Shown: positions 1 through 8,239, numbered from the stretch's first letter. The stretch: DNA of 48,231 nt from DASSLY01 sp035689185 (GCA_035689185.1 DASSLY010000071.1:1-48231), one strand, 5' to 3'. Notes: generated by a model from the letters alone, not told the origin. Program-made: numbers and translations.

Positions 1-289
1 GAAAGCCGACCACCGGGCCTGCCCGGTTTCCCGCAACGGCACGCCCCCCCGCAACGGTACGTCCCGATGGTGCAGGAAATCCCGGCACCCAGCCCACTGG
101 AAGCATTCCTCCACCGGCACCTCGCCGCATAATCGTCGGCCGCCAGCATTACATTGAGATACTTGGCAGCAACCACTTAGGTAATGTGCTCGCGAGGTTC
201 CTTGTGCCGGCATCGTGGTCACGGTCGTGCCCGTCGCCTGGTCGTCCGCGCGTTCGCCGGGCTCGAACCGCGTGGCAGGATGAGCGGTC
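1..289. other. left-edge region without a supported gene
   Basis: No gene can be supported here. A plus-strand frame runs in from the window edge to a TAA at 130-132 and could be the tail of an upstream gene, but its residues match no family I recognise and other frames are also open. Bases 147-186 are locally AT-rich compared with their surroundings and carry a possible promoter, listed separately. The rest up to the folD start looks like a leader of about 100 bases. Confidence 0.4.
154..183 (+). promoter_or_regulatory. possible folD promoter
   Basis: TTGAGA at 154-159 and TAGGTA at 178-183 are separated by 18 bases, a plausible -35/-10 pair for a housekeeping sigma factor. They lie in the only AT-rich patch upstream of folD. 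A start near base 190 would give an untranslated leader of about 100 bases. A weak inverted repeat, CATTAC at 147-152 and GTAATG at 181-186, brackets the promoter. This is inference from sequence only. Confidence 0.35.
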
Positions 290-1153
290 GTGACCGCTGG
301 GGTGCTCGACGGCCAGGCCACCCTGGCCGCCATCAAGGTCGAGCTGGCGCAGCGGGTGGCCCGGCTGGCGCAGCGCGGCATCGTGCCGGGTCTGGGCACC
401 GTGTTGGTGGGCGACGACCCGGCGAGCCGGTGGTATGTCGCGGCCAAGCACAAGGACTGCGCGCAGATCGGGGTTTCCTCGATTCGCCGGGAGCTGCCCG
501 CGACCGCCACGCAGGCGGAGGTGGAGGCGGTCGTGGACGAGCTCAACGCGGACCCGGCCTGCACCGCCTTCCTCGTGCAGCAGCCGACCGGGCTGGACGA
601 GTTCGCGATCCTGTCGCGGGTCGACCCGGACAAGGACGTGGACGGGCTACACCCGACCAACCTGGGCTGGCTCGTCCTGGGCAAGCCGGCGCCGCTGCCC
701 TGCACGCCCTCGGGGGTGATCGAGCTGCTTCGCCGCTACCGCGTGCCGATCGCGGGGGCGGACGTCTGCGTCCTGGGCCGCGGGCTGACCGTGGGGCGGC
801 CGTTGGGGCTGATGCTGTCCCGACGCAGCGAGAACGCCACCGTGACCCTGTGCCACACGGGCACTCGTGACCTGGCCGGCCACGTCCGCCGGGCCGACAT
901 CGTGGTGGCAGCCGCCGGGGTCCCGGGCATCGTCACCCCCGAGATGGTCAAGCCCGGCGCCACCGTGCTCGACGTCGGGGTGAGCCGGCTCCAGGACCCG
1001 GCGACCGGCCGGGCCCGGGTTGCCGGCGACCTGCACCCCGACGTCGCCGCCGTCGCCGGGTGGGTCAGTCCCAACCCCGGTGGGGTGGGACCGATGACCC
1101 GGGCCATGCTGCTCACCAACGTCGTCGCCGCCGCGGAGCGCCTGGCTGCATGA
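290..1153 (+). CDS. folD: methylenetetrahydrofolate dehydrogenase/cyclohydrolase FolD
   Basis: This 287-residue cytoplasmic enzyme is a bifunctional NADP-dependent 5,10-methylene-THF dehydrogenase and methenyl-THF cyclohydrolase, producing 10-formyl-THF for purine and formyl-Met synthesis. Visible family marks are the catalytic Tyr/Lys region (WYVAAKHK, about residues 46-53), the HPTNLG block, the Rossmann stretch GRGLTVGRPLG and the C-terminal NPGGVGPMTRAM. The GTG start at 290 follows AGGA at 277-280. The usually conserved QLPLP segment reads QQPTG here and the loop is about two residues shorter than in relatives I know (see findings). The stop overlaps the next start as ATGA, so the downstream membrane protein is probably translationally coupled. 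Confidence 0.95.
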   Translation: MTAGVLDGQATLAAIKVELAQRVARLAQRGIVPGLGTVLVGDDPASRWYVAAKHKDCAQIGVSSIRRELPATATQAEVEAVVDELNADPACTAFLVQQPTGLDEFAILSRVDPDKDVDGLHPTNLGWLVLGKPAPLPCTPSGVIELLRRYRVPIAGADVCVLGRGLTVGRPLGLMLSRRSENATVTLCHTGTRDLAGHVRRADIVVAAAGVPGIVTPEMVKPGATVLDVGVSRLQDPATGRARVAGDLHPDVAAVAGWVSPNPGGVGPMTRAMLLTNVVAAAERLAA

Positions 1154-1425
1154 CCACCCCCCGGCTCGGCGTCTGGTGGCTGGTCGCCGTCGGCCTGGTG
1201 GCGGGGATCGCGCTCGTGCTGTCCGGCGCGGAACGGCTTCGGCTCGGCGGGTACGTCATCGCGGCATCGATGGGCGCGGCAGGGATGCTCCGGCTGCTGC
1301 TGCCCTCCCGGTTGACCGGCGGCCTGCGGGTGCGCTCGCGCGCCACGGACACCGCGATGCTGCTGCTCCTGGCTGTCGGTGTCGCGGTTCTCACGACCGT
1401 TGTCGAACTCCACCCCGCCCGCTGA
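1150..1425 (+). CDS. DUF3017 small membrane protein
   Basis: This 91-residue protein has three predicted membrane segments (about residues 8-25, 33-51 and 66-85) and few charged residues outside a basic loop after segment two. It matches the actinobacterial DUF3017 family, which commonly follows folD; its function is unknown. The ATG at 1150 overlaps the folD stop by four bases (ATGA), which fixes the start and implies coupling. The stop codon at 1423-1425 lies inside the first unit of the 14-bp tandem repeat that follows, so any slippage of the array does not alter the protein as long as that first unit is kept. Confidence 0.8.
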   Translation: MTTPRLGVWWLVAVGLVAGIALVLSGAERLRLGGYVIAASMGAAGMLRLLLPSRLTGGLRVRSRATDTAMLLLLAVGVAVLTTVVELHPAR

Positions 1426-1574
1426 GGCAGGCCCGCTGAGGCAGGCCCGCTGAGGCAGGGCCGCTGGGGCAGGCCCGCTGAGGCAGGCCCGCTGGGGCAG
1501 GCCCGCTGAGGCAGGCCCGCTGGGGCAGGCCCGCTGAGGCAGGCTCGCTGAGGCAGGTCCGCTGAGGCAGGCCC
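1421..1574. repeat. 14-bp tandem repeat, 11 units
   Basis: Eleven tandem copies of GCTGAGGCAGGCCC (variants have GCTGGGG, or single changes in the last four bases) fill nearly the whole gap between the convergent DUF3017 and mdh genes, followed by a degraded half copy at 1575-1588. Units with GCTGAGG and GCTGGGG alternate in the middle, a pattern typical of duplication by slippage. The period is not a multiple of three. No strong hairpin is formed by a single unit. It is probably a variable-number repeat, and no transcription terminator is obvious apart from it. Confidence 0.95.
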
Positions 1575-1587
1575 GCTGGGCTTGCCG

Positions 1588-2580
1588 CTAAATGAGGCGC
1601 AAGCCCCGGACGGCGTCGCGTTCGTCGGCCAGCTCGGCCACGCTGGCGTCGATCCGCGCCCGGGAGAAGTCGTCGATGGCCAGGTCCGGCACGATCGACC
1701 AGTCGCCGCCCGAGGTGGTCACCGGGAACGAGCAGACAAGGCCCTCCGGCACGGCATACGAGCCGTCGGAGCGCACCGCCATCGAGACCCAGTCGCCCGG
1801 CGTGGAACCGCGCAGCCAGTCGCGTGCGGCGTCGATGGTGGCCGAGGCGGCGCTCGCGGCCGAGGACGACCCGCGGGCCTCGATGATCGCGGCCCCCCGT
1901 TTGGCCACGGTCGGGATGAAGGTGGACTCGACCCACTCCCGGTCGTCCACGACCTCGGCGGCGTTGCGCCCGGACACCTCGGCGTGGAACAGGTCGGGGT
2001 ACTGGGTGGCCGAGTGGTTGCCCCAGATCGTCATCTTGCGCACCTCGGTCACCGGCACGCCGGCCTTGGCCGCGAGCTGGGCGATGGCGCGGTTGTGGTC
2101 CAGCCGGGTCAGCGCGGAGAACCGCTCCGCCGGGATGTCCGGCGCGTTCGACATGGCGATGAGCGCGTTGGTGTTCGCCGGGTTGCCGGTCACCCCGACC
2201 CGGATGTCGGCCGCCGCGTGCTCGTTCAGCGCCTTGCCCTGCGCGGTGAAGATGGCCCCGTTGGCCTCCAGCAGGTCACCGCGCTCCATCCCCTTGGTCC
2301 GCGGCCGGGCGCCGACCAGCAGGGCCAGGTTCGCGCCGTCGAAGATCGTGCCCGCGTCGTCGCCGATCTCCACCCCGGCCAGGGTCGGGAACGCGCAGTC
2401 GTCCAGCTCCATCACCACGCCCTCCAGCGGCTTCAGCGCAGCGGTGACCTCCAGCAGCCGCAACTGCACCGGGGTCTCCGGCCCGAGCAGGGCGCCGCTG
2501 GCGATGCGGAACAGCAGGCTGTAGCCGATCTGGCCGGCGGCGCCGGTGACGGCGACCTTGACAGGAGCGGAGCTGGTCAC
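1588..2580 (-). CDS. mdh: malate dehydrogenase
   Basis: This 330-residue NAD-dependent malate dehydrogenase interconverts malate and oxaloacetate in the TCA cycle. It has the N-terminal dinucleotide-binding stretch TGAAGQIGYS (about residues 12-21), the GVTGNPANTNA block, the substrate-binding RLDHNRA, and the catalytic-histidine segment IWGNHSATQYPD. Length and motifs fit the LDH-like malate dehydrogenase type of Actinobacteria. The start is a GTG at 2580; no strong Shine-Dalgarno is seen close to it. It is divergent from the NUDIX gene and convergent with the folD pair. Its stop lies just beyond the 14-bp repeat array. Confidence 0.96.
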   Translation of the reverse strand: MTSSAPVKVAVTGAAGQIGYSLLFRIASGALLGPETPVQLRLLEVTAALKPLEGVVMELDDCAFPTLAGVEIGDDAGTIFDGANLALLVGARPRTKGMERGDLLEANGAIFTAQGKALNEHAAADIRVGVTGNPANTNALIAMSNAPDIPAERFSALTRLDHNRAIAQLAAKAGVPVTEVRKMTIWGNHSATQYPDLFHAEVSGRNAAEVVDDREWVESTFIPTVAKRGAAIIEARGSSSAASAASATIDAARDWLRGSTPGDWVSMAVRSDGSYAVPEGLVCSFPVTTSGGDWSIVPDLAIDDFSRARIDASVAELADERDAVRGLRLI

Positions 2581-2600
2581 GGCAGCGGGAGCCTCTCACG

Positions 2601-2624
2601 ACACGGGCAGGAACACGGGCAGGA
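2601..2624. repeat. 12-bp direct repeat, 2 units
   Basis: ACACGGGCAGGA occurs twice in tandem in the 81-base gap between divergent mdh and the NUDIX gene. It is a minor repeat, listed because it lies in a probable promoter region for both genes. Confidence 0.7.
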
Positions 2625-2649
2625 ACACCGACGCTAGCAGCCGGCTGGC

Positions 2650-2661
2650 TAGGCTCGCCGG
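2650..2661 (+). promoter_or_regulatory. -10 box of leaderless NUDIX gene
   Basis: TAGGCT at 2650-2655 fits the actinobacterial TANNNT -10 form and ends six bases before the GTG at 2662, so transcription would begin at or next to the start codon. No Shine-Dalgarno is present and no -35 box is clear. Confidence 0.45.
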
Positions 2662-3168
2662 GTGCCGATCCCGGACTTCGTGGCCCGACTGCGGGAGCGC
2701 ATCGGCCATGACCTGCTTCCCATGGTCGGGGTCACCGGCGTCGTCCAGGACGACACCGGCCGGGTGCTGCTGGGGCAGCGCGCCGACACCGGCCGCTGGG
2801 CCCTGCCCAGCGGCATCCTCGAGCCCGGTGAGCAGCCGGCGCCCGCGCTGGAGCGGGAGATCCTGGAGGAGACCCGCGTGCATGCTCGCGTCGACGCGCT
2901 GATCGCGGTGTGGGCACAGCCGCCGATGACCTACCCCAACGGCCACCAGGCCCAGTATCTGGACTTGCTGTTCGCCTGCCGGTATGTCGCGGGGCAGGCC
3001 GCCGTCGGCGACGACGAGTCGCTGGCGGTCGGCTGGTTCGACCCGGCCGGCCTGCCGGCCGGGACCAATGAGCGCTCGCGCGCCAACTTGGCGCGCGCGC
3101 TCGCCTTCCAGGGCCCCACCTGGTTCGATCGCGGACCGGAGCCAGGCACTGGGTTGCCGCCCGACTGA
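2662..3168 (+). CDS. NUDIX hydrolase
   Basis: This 168-residue protein has one NUDIX domain. The box starts at GILEPGE and continues to REILEET (about residues 53-75), with the metal-binding Glu residues present; the final Gly of the consensus is replaced by Arg. Family members hydrolyse a nucleoside diphosphate linked to another group; the substrate cannot be read from sequence. The GTG start at 2662 is chosen because TAGGCT lies six bases upstream and no ribosome site is visible, consistent with a leaderless message. It is divergent from mdh and lies upstream of icd without overlap. Confidence 0.9.
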   Translation: MPIPDFVARLRERIGHDLLPMVGVTGVVQDDTGRVLLGQRADTGRWALPSGILEPGEQPAPALEREILEETRVHARVDALIAVWAQPPMTYPNGHQAQYLDLLFACRYVAGQAAVGDDESLAVGWFDPAGLPAGTNERSRANLARALAFQGPTWFDRGPEPGTGLPPD

Positions 3169-3178
3169 GCCGTCCCCA

Positions 3179-3226
3179 CCGCATACCGGCTGCGCCGCAT
3201 ACCGGCTCCACCGCATACCGGCACGA
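3179..3226. repeat. 16-bp tandem repeat, 3 units, upstream of icd
   Basis: Three tandem units begin with CCGCATACCGGC and differ only in their last four bases (units at 3179, 3195 and 3211). They lie in the 145-base gap between the NUDIX gene and icd. The core GCATACC is the same element, in the opposite sense, as the GGTATGC motif scattered through the window. Confidence 0.9.
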
Positions 3227-3313
3227 GCCGGGCGGGCAGCGGCGAGCCCATTCGATACGGTCAGACACGCGGACGCCCACGTCCCTGACCAGCGCTTCAG
3301 GAAGGCCATGCCG

Positions 3314-4531
3314 ATGAGCAAGATCACCGTGCAGAACCCGGTCGTCGAGATCGACGGCGACGAGATGACCCGCATCATCTGGGCGTTCATCAAGGAGCGG
3401 CTGATCCACCCCTACCTGGATGTCAACCTGCTGTACTACGACCTGTCCATCCAGAGCCGGGACGCCACCGAGGACCAGATCACCGTCGACGCGGCCAACG
3501 CGATCAAGCAGCACGGGGTGGGCGTCAAGTGCGCCACCATCACCCCGGACGAGGCGCGGGTCGAGGAGTTCGGCCTGAAGCGGATGTGGGTCTCGCCGAA
3601 CGGCACGATCCGCAACATCCTCGGCGGGGTGGTCTTCCGGGAGCCGATCATCATCAGCAACATCCCGCGCCTCGTGCCCGGGTGGACCAAGCCGATCGTC
3701 ATCGGGCGTCACGCGCACGGCGACCAGTACAAGTCCACCAACTTCAAGGTGCCCGGCGCGGGCAAGGTCACCATCACCTACACCCCGACGGACGGGGCGG
3801 CGCCGATCGAGCACACCATCGTCGACATGCCGCCCGAGGGGGGCGTGGTGATGGGGATGTACAACTTCAACTCCTCGATCGCCGACTTCGCGCGCGCCTC
3901 GTTCTCCTACGGGCTGGAGCGGCACTACCCCGTGTACCTGTCGACGAAGAACACCATCCTCAAGGCCTACGACGGGGCGTTCAAGGACATCTTCGCCGAG
4001 GTGTTCGAGACCGAGTTCGCGGACCAGTTCAGGGCGGCGGGCCTGACCTACGAGCACCGGCTGATCGACGACATGGTCGCGGCCGCGATGAAGTGGGAGG
4101 GCGGCTACGTCTGGGCCTGCAAGAACTACGACGGCGACGTCCAGTCCGACACCGTCGCCCAGGGGTTCGGCTCACTGGGCCTGATGACCTCGGTGCTGAT
4201 GACCCCGGATGGCAAGACGGTGGAGGCGGAGGCGGCGCACGGGACGGTCACCCGGCACTACCGCCAGCACCAGCAGGGCAAGCCGACCTCGACCAACCCG
4301 ATCGCCTCGATCTTCGCCTGGACCGGCGGGCTGAAGCACCGCGGCAAGCTGGACGGCACCCCGGACGTCACAGCGTTCGCGGAGACGCTGGAGCGGGTCT
4401 GCGTCGAGACGGTCGAGGAGGGCAAGATGACCAAGGACCTGGCCCTGCTCGTGGGGCCGGAGCAGACCTGGCTCACCACCGAGGACTTCCTCGGCGCCCT
4501 GGACGACAACCTGCAGAAGGCGATGGCCTGA
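3314..4531 (+). CDS. icd: NADP-dependent isocitrate dehydrogenase
   Basis: This 405-residue enzyme oxidatively decarboxylates isocitrate to 2-oxoglutarate in the TCA cycle. It is the homodimeric, eukaryote-like type II form: it opens with PVVEIDGDEMTRIIW, has the substrate-binding region SPNGTIRN (about residues 95-102) and ends with a typical LDDNLQKAM tail; about 405 residues is the normal length. The ATG at 3314 is preferred over the in-frame ATG at 3308 because AGGAAGG at 3300-3306 is then correctly spaced. It is separated from mdh only by the NUDIX gene and convergent with the NTPase operon, leaving 58 bases. Confidence 0.96.
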   Translation: MSKITVQNPVVEIDGDEMTRIIWAFIKERLIHPYLDVNLLYYDLSIQSRDATEDQITVDAANAIKQHGVGVKCATITPDEARVEEFGLKRMWVSPNGTIRNILGGVVFREPIIISNIPRLVPGWTKPIVIGRHAHGDQYKSTNFKVPGAGKVTITYTPTDGAAPIEHTIVDMPPEGGVVMGMYNFNSSIADFARASFSYGLERHYPVYLSTKNTILKAYDGAFKDIFAEVFETEFADQFRAAGLTYEHRLIDDMVAAAMKWEGGYVWACKNYDGDVQSDTVAQGFGSLGLMTSVLMTPDGKTVEAEAAHGTVTRHYRQHQQGKPTSTNPIASIFAWTGGLKHRGKLDGTPDVTAFAETLERVCVETVEEGKMTKDLALLVGPEQTWLTTEDFLGALDDNLQKAMA

Positions 4532-4573
4532 CGGCCACCCTGCCCGTATGCCGCGCCGCTCGCCTCGTGTGCC

Positions 4574-4609
4574 TGCCACGTCAGAACGGTCAACTGACCT
4601 GGGCGTGGC
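4574..4609. terminator. possible compound hairpin between icd and NTPase operon
   Basis: GCCACG at about 4575-4580 pairs with CGTGGC at about 4604-4609, and inside it GTCAG pairs with CTGAC. The structure overlaps the end of the converging NTPase gene. The stem is interrupted and there is no T-run, so this is a weak call. Confidence 0.25.
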
Positions 4610-7055
4610 GCCGCTGGTCGAGAACGATCCGGCGCAGCTCCTCCGGCGTCCTGGCCAGCGCGGCCGCGTCGCCGTCGAGCCCTTTGGCCAGCGTGGTGAG
4701 CACCGGGTCTCCGCGTAGCCAAAGGGCGCCGTTGGCGGTGAGCCAGCCCTGATGGTCGGCCGCCGGCCCGAGCACCAACAGCCGGCGGGTCGTCTCGGCC
4801 CGCAGCTCCTGGACGAGACGCTCGGTCTCCCACTTGGCCGACAGGTATTCGAACGCATGCGCGCCGTGGACGCGTTCGAGGTCGGGAACGAGTGCCTCCA
4901 GCAGGCCCAGGGCCGTCTCCGGGTCGCCAGCGTGTTCGGTCCACCAGGCGTGATTGCGCCTTCCGGACAGCGTGACGACGTGGTCGGGGCCATGCAGGCG
5001 TTCGAGATCGGGGATCAGCGCAGCCACCAGGTTCCGCGCCGCGACTGGGTCTCCGGCTTCTCCGGTCCAATAGGCGTACATGCCGCGCGTGGCCAGCGCG
5101 AGAGGGTCGTCGCCGTTCACCCATCGCGCTGTGTCGCGGACCAGCGCCTGGAAGAGGTCCTTGGCCCGTGCCGCATCGCCGGCCCAGCCGGTCCAACACG
5201 CATGGTGATGCCTCGCGGCGAGGGTATCCGGATGCCCAGGGCGCAGCACGCGAGTCAAGTCCGGGAGCAGCGCAGCGTACAAGTCGCGTGCGGTCGCGTC
5301 CTCGCCCGCCTCGCCGGTCCAGTGAGCCTGCTGCGCGCGGCTGGCCATCGTGTCCGCATGGTCTGGCCCCACGAGCCCCGTGCACTCGGTCACCAGCCGA
5401 TCGAACTCGTCGCGAGCCGTCGTCACGGCGCCGTCCACACCGGTCCAGTAGGCGTGCTCGGCGCGGAGCACCAGCCGGAGCGGGGGCTCGACGGGGAGCC
5501 GGAGGGCGCGTGCGAGCTTCGAGATGGCCTCGGCGGGGTCAATCCTGGCCTGCCAGGAGGCCTCGGCGCACCTGATGATCGCTTGATCCGAGGGCTGTGC
5601 CCAGTCGTCGCGGCTGAGCCTCACGAGGGCAAGGCCGATGGCGTTGGAGACTCGCTCGTCGTCCTCGGTGAACTGGCGCGCGTCATCGACGTTGTCGCGG
5701 ATGGCCCGACCCAGGTCTGGCGACGCGAGGACCGTACCGGTCGCAGTCCCGTTGGCCCACAGCACGGCTGCTTGGCGCATGTCTCTCCAGTCGCGCCGAG
5801 CCCAAGCTAGATCCGACCGCAACGGCGACGTCGTGCGGAAAGTGAGCGCCAGCGCCTTCTCGATCCGGCTGTCAGGCCGAGCACTCCGGAGCAACGACGC
5901 GCGCTCGCCGTCGGAGTACCAGGCGCGGAGGACGTCGACGATGAACTGGAGCGTCTCGCCGCGGTTCTCGCGGTACTGGAGGTGGTGACGCAGGAGTGGC
6001 TCGCGGAGCTCGTACCACGTCAGCCGCTTGTCCGTGCCCTCCATCTTCGAGGCCCGGACCCAGCCCGTGTCGGTCAGTCGGCCCAATGATGTTGCTGTGG
6101 CGCGCTCTTCGAGCCCCGCCTCTTCGGCGAGTGACTTCACCGTTACGGCCCCGCCGGCCCTGGCCAGCTCCAGGACGAGTTTCTGCTCGGCGCCGCCCAG
6201 ATCCCACATCCGCTGTTGGTAGTAGGGGGCCAAGTCGTCCAAGAGCTTCTTGACGGCAGGGAGGAGCTTCTCGAGCGAGTCGATCGTGACCGCCTCAGCG
6301 AGAATGTGCCACAACCGCGGCGAACCGCCGGCCAGATGCTCGACGGCGCGAAGGCGATCCTGGCCCCGCGTTGCTCGGACGAAATCCGACAGGTCGTCGT
6401 CCCCGCGATCACGAGCCCGGCGTTGCACGATCTGCGTGCCTTCGCTCAGCGTCAGGTCCTTCAGGTACTCCGCGTCGAACGAGCCGTACCAGGGCTCGTC
6501 GCGCTTGCTGACGGCGGAGAAGAGGAGCGGTGAGGTTGCCATCACCAGAGCGTTCGAGCCGGTCTCCACATAGCCGCGCAGCGCCGAGGCCCCGCTCCGG
6601 CCAAGGGACTGGAAGACGCGGTCGAGGTTCTCGATCACGATGACCAGGGCGCGGTCGTCGACGACCTCGTCGATCACCTGCTCGACGGATCGCGCGTCCT
6701 TGGCTCGCCTGGCCGCTGCGATGTCTGGACTGCGGTTCGGATCGAGCTGGCGGAGCAGCTCCGAGAGCAGGTCGACATACGAGCCGATGCCGAAGGCGTC
6801 CTCGGGCAGCCAGGCGACGGCGAGCCGATCAGCCACAGACTGTTCCAACCGAGCACGGTGCAGCGATAGAGCGAGCAGGTGGGTCTTCCCGCTGCCGCGA
6901 GCACCGATCACCAGAGTGTGCGCGCGCGACGCGGACGTTGCCGCTGCACTGAGCCGGTCGACCAGCCGCTGGATCAGGTCTGCGCGGCCCACGGTGATCC
7001 GCTCCAGCTCGGCGCCGGAAAGGGCCCTGGGCGTGAAGATCGGGTGCAGGGTCAT
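4590..7055 (-). CDS. STAND/AAA-like NTPase with TPR-like repeats
   Basis: This 821-residue protein was not recognised as a named family. Residues 1-60 hold a nucleotide-binding entry with Walker A GARGSGKT (51-58). A Walker B-like LVIVIENLDRVF follows at 137-148. About 285-350 looks like a winged helix. Residues 530-739 form five successive 42-residue repeats, most containing an A-x-W-T-(G/E) core, similar to kinesin light chain-type TPRs. A short tail follows. This domain order is that of signal-sensing STAND NTPases: switch domain, winged helix, repeat sensor. No nuclease, TIR, protease or membrane segment is visible. Its ATG overlaps the upstream NTPase stop (ATGA), so the two are translated together. 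It could serve in defence, stress signalling or transcription control; context does not decide. Confidence 0.7.
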   Translation of the reverse strand: MTLHPIFTPRALSGAELERITVGRADLIQRLVDRLSAAATSASRAHTLVIGARGSGKTHLLALSLHRARLEQSVADRLAVAWLPEDAFGIGSYVDLLSELLRQLDPNRSPDIAAARRAKDARSVEQVIDEVVDDRALVIVIENLDRVFQSLGRSGASALRGYVETGSNALVMATSPLLFSAVSKRDEPWYGSFDAEYLKDLTLSEGTQIVQRRARDRGDDDLSDFVRATRGQDRLRAVEHLAGGSPRLWHILAEAVTIDSLEKLLPAVKKLLDDLAPYYQQRMWDLGGAEQKLVLELARAGGAVTVKSLAEEAGLEERATATSLGRLTDTGWVRASKMEGTDKRLTWYELREPLLRHHLQYRENRGETLQFIVDVLRAWYSDGERASLLRSARPDSRIEKALALTFRTTSPLRSDLAWARRDWRDMRQAAVLWANGTATGTVLASPDLGRAIRDNVDDARQFTEDDERVSNAIGLALVRLSRDDWAQPSDQAIIRCAEASWQARIDPAEAISKLARALRLPVEPPLRLVLRAEHAYWTGVDGAVTTARDEFDRLVTECTGLVGPDHADTMASRAQQAHWTGEAGEDATARDLYAALLPDLTRVLRPGHPDTLAARHHHACWTGWAGDAARAKDLFQALVRDTARWVNGDDPLALATRGMYAYWTGEAGDPVAARNLVAALIPDLERLHGPDHVVTLSGRRNHAWWTEHAGDPETALGLLEALVPDLERVHGAHAFEYLSAKWETERLVQELRAETTRRLLVLGPAADHQGWLTANGALWLRGDPVLTTLAKGLDGDAAALARTPEELRRIVLDQRRHAQVS

Positions 7056-8203
7056 CGGCGGGTCGCCAACCAGGCCCGTCGGACCAGCTCGCTGCGGAAA
7101 CGGCTGTCGTTGCCGGACCGTTCCAGGTAGTGGTCCTGCTCGAGCTTCTCCACCAGGCCCACCAGGTCGCCGCGGGACAGGTCGCCTCCGCTCGGCTGGG
7201 AATGGACAAGGCGAAGTGCACTGTCGACGGACAAGAGTCCCTGTTCGTCGGCATACACGTCGATGACCGCGCTGACCAGGTCAGCCTGGTCGTCGCCGTA
7301 GTAGAGAGGAATGCGGTCGCGGTAGTGCCGCATGTTCCACGGGTCGTCCGGATGTGTCAGCGCCGAGTCGACCAGGCGTGGAATGTCCTCCGGCGTGATG
7401 GTGATCGCTGCGTCGTTACGGCAAGAGGCCACGAGGTGCTGGACGTAGTAGGGCACGCCTTCGGCCGCATCGGCGATTGCCGTGGCAACGGCCGCTTCAT
7501 CCGAGGTGTCGACGCCTTCGCCCAAAATCAGGCACCGGGCCAGGTATGCCGCGTCCTCGGCCGAGATGGGGCCGGCGGACTGTTTGACCACGTCGTTGAC
7601 TGTGCCGGTCGCCTCCGCCGAGACGTGGTGGAAGCCGATGCTGCCGAGCAGCAGCATGGACGCCCTGCCCGAGTTCTCCTGCCGCACGCGCCGCAGCGTG
7701 TGCAGCATGGCGGTGCCAGAACCGCGGGCCGCCTGCTCCATGGCCCTGGCTAGCACCGGCACCTCGTCGACGATGAAGACCGGACGCTTGCTCGCCGACT
7801 CGATGGCGATCTGGATCAGGCGATCGAGGCTGGGGTTGGTTGGCTCGCGCGTGAGGTCGACAGGTCCTGCTCTGATCCCGAGCTGCCACTGGTCCAGCTC
7901 TGCGGCAAACCTCGACGCAGTCTCGTGGCGCACCTGGTCCGCGAGCGCTCGCGCGAAGTCGTCGTAGCTGCTGCGCTCCGCGCTGACCCGGATCACCGGG
8001 TGCCCTTCACTGCGCAGCCGGGCCTCCACCAGGCGAGACAGCGTCGTCTTTCCGATCCGCCGGTCACCAGTCAGCAGCACGCCGTCGCCCGTGGTCAACT
8101 GGCCGCAGATCTGCCCGGCTAGCCGGTCCCGGCCGACAATGTCACGCAGGTCGAGGATGCCGCCGACGACGAGGCGCATCGGCCGGATCGGTTGCGAAAT
8201 CAT
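7052..8203 (-). CDS. AAA/STAND-like ATPase with C-terminal winged helix
   Basis: This 383-residue protein is the first gene of a two-gene operon. Walker A is GDRRIGKTT (46-54), close to the RRIGKT/S form of the archaeal-type ATPase and MNS clades of STAND proteins. Walker B is PVFIVDEVPVL (141-151, D146 E147). A sensor-like LLLGSIGF follows at about 184-191. The C-terminal 80 residues look like a winged helix and end in FRSELVRRAW, as in related ATPases. The ATG at 8203 is chosen over one 12 codons earlier because a -10 box sits exactly six bases before it. The biochemical role is unknown. The partner downstream is also an NTPase, so a two-NTPase complex or cascade is likely. Confidence 0.75.
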   Translation of the reverse strand: MISQPIRPMRLVVGGILDLRDIVGRDRLAGQICGQLTTGDGVLLTGDRRIGKTTLSRLVEARLRSEGHPVIRVSAERSSYDDFARALADQVRHETASRFAAELDQWQLGIRAGPVDLTREPTNPSLDRLIQIAIESASKRPVFIVDEVPVLARAMEQAARGSGTAMLHTLRRVRQENSGRASMLLLGSIGFHHVSAEATGTVNDVVKQSAGPISAEDAAYLARCLILGEGVDTSDEAAVATAIADAAEGVPYYVQHLVASCRNDAAITITPEDIPRLVDSALTHPDDPWNMRHYRDRIPLYYGDDQADLVSAVIDVYADEQGLLSVDSALRLVHSQPSGGDLSRGDLVGLVEKLEQDHYLERSGNDSRFRSELVRRAWLATRR

Positions 8204-8209
8204 GTCGCC

Positions 8210-8239
8210 AGTGTAGACAACAAGCTCGTTGTACATCAA
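8210..8239 (-). promoter_or_regulatory. promoter of NTPase operon, leaderless
   Basis: Read on the minus strand, TTGATG (8239-8234) and TACACT (8215-8210) are 18 bases apart. TACACT ends six bases before the ATG at 8203, so the message would start at the start codon. Both boxes are close to consensus, which makes this the clearest promoter in the window. Confidence 0.6.

Noticed and set aside
1..132. partial gene ending at TAA 130-132
   Set aside because: The 43 codons show no recognisable family and other frames are equally open, so it was left as an unassigned edge region.
150..289. ZTP (pfl) riboswitch before folD
   Set aside because: ZTP riboswitches precede folD in some Actinobacteria, but the conserved core segments in the proper order are not found; only a GTCGCCTGG fragment is loosely similar.
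1421..1574. CRISPR array
   Set aside because: The units are 14 bp and directly adjacent, with no spacers and no cas genes in the window.
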